From Verrucomicrobiota bacterium (GTDB taxonomy: Bacteria; Verrucomicrobiota; Verrucomicrobiia; Limisphaerales; DSYF01), in NCBI GenBank assembly GCA_025457615.1, contig JALOTZ010000006.1, positions 1 to 63,865 of the forward strand: a stretch of 63,865 nucleotides of DNA, read 5' to 3'. Position 1 is the first letter of the stretch. Every line of letters starts with the position of its first letter. The translations under genes and the position numbers were made by a program. Positions 61,829-63,865 of this stretch are shown one piece after another. Below the pieces are notes generated by a model that saw nothing but the letters and a program-made list of their open reading frames with translations, was not told the origin of the DNA and ran no database searches.

Positions 61829-63658
61829 TTAGGACGGGTTCTGAACCAGCCAGAACCGGATGGAACCGGCCTGGGGGTGGCTGGGTTCCAACTCCAGCAC
61901 GCGGAGATAGTGCTCCCTGGCTTTGGCCGCATCGCCAAACTGTTGGGCGTAAAGATTCCCCAACGTCAGGTGCGCCCTGGCGTCATCGGAATCCCCCGCC
62001 AGCAATATGAGGAGTTCATTGGCTGAATCGACGGGATAACCACCGGCCTTCAGGGCCAGGGCGAAGTTGTAACGTGCTGGGGTGGAATCAGGTTCAATCC
62101 GAGTCGCCGCCTCAAAGGCCCGCAGCGCGGTGGTCAAATCCCCGGCGTCCAGACTCAGAAGGCCAAGATTGAACTCGGCGCCAAAGTGACTGGGGTCCGC
62201 CTCGACGGCGCCACGGTAAGCCTGAATCGCCTCAGCCTGGCGACCGCGCTTACGCAGCTTGTCCCCTTGTTGGAAGGCGCGCTCCGCCGCCCCGCCATCC
62301 CCCGCTGAAGGCGAGGCCGTGTATTGGTAGGTGTAGCGCGGGAATCGAACCGCATTGGCAACCTCCACGCGCGCGGGCACCGTCCGCGCCTGAACCTTCG
62401 CCGGCGCCGCAGCAACAGCGGCAGGGGCCGTTGCCGTTGAAACGCCGGCTTGTGATTCCGAAGCCAGCGGGGTTGGCTGCTTCTCGTCCGGCCGCTTCCG
62501 GAAAAGATTGATTGGGTTGATCTTGGCAAAGAACCCTCGCTTGGGTTCTGCCGAATCCCGGCTGACCAGCGCCCCCTCCTCCGTTGGTCCTCCGGAAGGC
62601 GGCGATGGCTGCGTGGCAGGAACGATGGCGGGAACCGGCTGCACCCTCACGGTTTCCATGACGGGTTCAGCGTCTGACCTGCGCAGGGCTGGGGTGCGAT
62701 CTGGAGGCGGCGCGAGGGAGGATGCCGACTCGGGTCGGCTGGGCCGGTTCGTGCGAACCACGGCTCGGGACATGAGCGCGCTGGGCGCGGGCGGTATCTC
62801 TACCACCTTCCCGGGTTGAACGTCCAAAGCACGATCGGCTTCAGACTCCGTCTGCCGCGCCACCTCCGCCGTCCGTGGCGCCGGATTCAACTCCTGCTGC
62901 AATTGAACCATGACCTCCCTGACCTGCCGCGCACGGCTCGACGTGGGCAGAAACGCCAAATACTGGCCATACAGGTCGAGGGCCTTCTGTGGTTGTTTGA
63001 ACGAGGTCTGGTGAAGAATGGCCAGATTGAGCAACGCCGCACCGTGGTTGGTGCGGAGTCGCAGGGCAGCCTGGAATGAACGCGCTGCATCCTGTGGCCG
63101 TCCGTCCTGCACTTGTGCCACCCCCAACCAATTCCACGCGTCCGCATCCTGCGAATCCAAGCGGACCGATTCTTGAAGGGATCGCAGGGCCTCCCCGGAT
63201 TGTCCCGATCGCACCTGCGTTTCGCCCAATCGCTGCCATGCGCCAGCCTGACGAGGCTGCAACACCGTGGCGGCGGCAAACTGTTCGCGCGCCCGAGCCC
63301 ACTGCCCCCGCTCCATCCAAAGGCATCCCAGGCTGAAGCGGACCTCGGCAAGGTCGGGCCTGAGAGCAAGCGCCCGCGCATAGGCCTCCACGGCGTTCGA
63401 AACCGAACCAGCCTGGTGGAACGCCACACCGAGGTAGCCCCACGCCAAAGCATTGGTGGGCATGAGCGCGGTTGCCTCCCGAAGTTGGCGCGCGGCCGCC
63501 AGGGGTTGTCCCGACTCGAGTAACCGCCTGCCCTTGAGCAAGGCATCCGGACCCGTCGGGCTGCAACCGGTCAGCAAACCCAGTGAGATCAGTCCGGCAA
63601 GACACAGGCCCCACGCGGCCTGGTTTTCCTTTGTCAGCATTCGCCGCGGTGTTATCAT
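61829..63658 (-). CDS. TPR-repeat lipoprotein
   Basis: A 609-residue lipoprotein (ISLGLLTGC lipobox, Cys32) with two blocks of tetratricopeptide repeats, about residues 35-240 (five to six repeats, for example AWGYLGVAFHQAGSVSNAVE) and 455-600, separated by a Pro/Ala-rich linker of about 200 residues. TPRs bind proteins; partner and function are unknown. The start may be the Met at 63658 or at 63640; the latter gives a shorter n-region. It is divergent from the right-edge gene. Confidence 0.88.
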   Translation of the reverse strand: MITPRRMLTKENQAAWGLCLAGLISLGLLTGCSPTGPDALLKGRRLLESGQPLAAARQLREATALMPTNALAWGYLGVAFHQAGSVSNAVEAYARALALRPDLAEVRFSLGCLWMERGQWARAREQFAAATVLQPRQAGAWQRLGETQVRSGQSGEALRSLQESVRLDSQDADAWNWLGVAQVQDGRPQDAARSFQAALRLRTNHGAALLNLAILHQTSFKQPQKALDLYGQYLAFLPTSSRARQVREVMVQLQQELNPAPRTAEVARQTESEADRALDVQPGKVVEIPPAPSALMSRAVVRTNRPSRPESASSLAPPPDRTPALRRSDAEPVMETVRVQPVPAIVPATQPSPPSGGPTEEGALVSRDSAEPKRGFFAKINPINLFRKRPDEKQPTPLASESQAGVSTATAPAAVAAAPAKVQARTVPARVEVANAVRFPRYTYQYTASPSAGDGGAAERAFQQGDKLRKRGRQAEAIQAYRGAVEADPSHFGAEFNLGLLSLDAGDLTTALRAFEAATRIEPDSTPARYNFALALKAGGYPVDSANELLILLAGDSDDARAHLTLGNLYAQQFGDAAKAREHYLRVLELEPSHPQAGSIRFWLVQNPS

Positions 63659-63688
63659 CCGGCTGTGCCGCTGTCAAGGAACGCACCC

Positions 63689-63865
63689 ATGGTGAAGGTC
63701 CGTCGAACAAACTGCATCCACACCGCCGCTCTGATGCTCCAACTGGCCGGTGTGGCCGTGGGTTCGGCCCTGGAGTTTCAAGCCCTAGAAACCATGACCA
63801 ACCGACCGGTGGTGCTCGTGAGCGATCCGCAGGCCACGGTGAGACTGCAACCTCAAACCGCCCGG
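63689..63865 (+). CDS. N-terminal part of a secreted protein, cut by the window end
   Basis: 59 residues are visible: a basic n-region (MVKVRRTNCIHTA), a hydrophobic stretch (ALMLQLAGVAVGSALEF) and then SDPQATVRLQPQTAR. AAGGA lies eight bases before the ATG. The frame is open to the window edge, so length and function are unknown. Confidence 0.6.
   Translation, partial: MVKVRRTNCIHTAALMLQLAGVAVGSALEFQALETMTNRPVVLVSDPQATVRLQPQTAR

Overview
The window is a high-GC bacterial chromosome segment with dense, mostly operonic genes. Gene content, low-complexity tails on ribosomal proteins, a Tat-exported Gfo/Idh/MocA oxidoreductase, dispersed palindromic intergenic repeats, and the absence of rpmD and adk from the spc operon suggest a member of the Verrucomicrobiota (Pedosphaera/Limisphaera-like). 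That assignment is an inference from style and family resemblance; no 16S rRNA gene is present.

Left part (1-10.9 kb). After thiD comes a metal-efflux island built around a divergent promoter pair near 2.8 kb. To the left runs a three-gene operon of anti-sigma factor, periplasmic metal sensor and ECF sigma factor, in the same order as cnrYXH. To the right run three small secreted Cys-rich proteins and a complete CusC/CusB/CusA-type RND exporter of the copper/silver subfamily. The two divergent promoters share the same 27-nt layout (GAGG, 15 nt, GGGGTA), as expected if the encoded sigma factor drives both directions.

Middle left (10.9-14.7 kb). A hicAB-type toxin-antitoxin pair, a lipoprotein M48 peptidase, a beta-CASP metallo-beta-lactamase RNase and a secreted protein of unknown function, all on the minus strand.

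Core (14.7-46.2 kb, minus strand, read right to left). One nearly uninterrupted translation/transcription cluster: tRNA-Thr, tuf, tRNA-Trp, tRNA-Ser, secE, nusG, rplKAJL, rpoBC, rpsLG, fusA, rpsJ to rpsQ (S10), rplN to secY (spc, without rpmD), map, infA, rpmJ, rpsMKD, rpoA, rplQ. It starts at a TTGACA/TAGATT promoter (17-nt spacing) and ends in a 12-bp terminator hairpin. Internal promoters are seen before rpsL and rplB, and attenuator-like hairpins follow rplJ and rplL. The tuf reading frame has no stop before tRNA-Trp; its first stop codon lies inside the tRNA gene.

Right part (46.4-63.9 kb). queA (with a promoter placed for a leaderless start) and a RibD-like reductase on plus; a PduO-type cobalamin adenosyltransferase on minus; gltA, sucC and sucD (TCA cycle) and a YggT-like membrane protein on plus; then a minus-strand run of a REC-histidine kinase, a GT9 glycosyltransferase, a membrane protein, a YceI-like protein, a Gfo/Idh/MocA oxidoreductase, DNA primase, a CvpA-like protein and a TPR lipoprotein. 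A secreted protein begins at the right edge and is cut by the window end.
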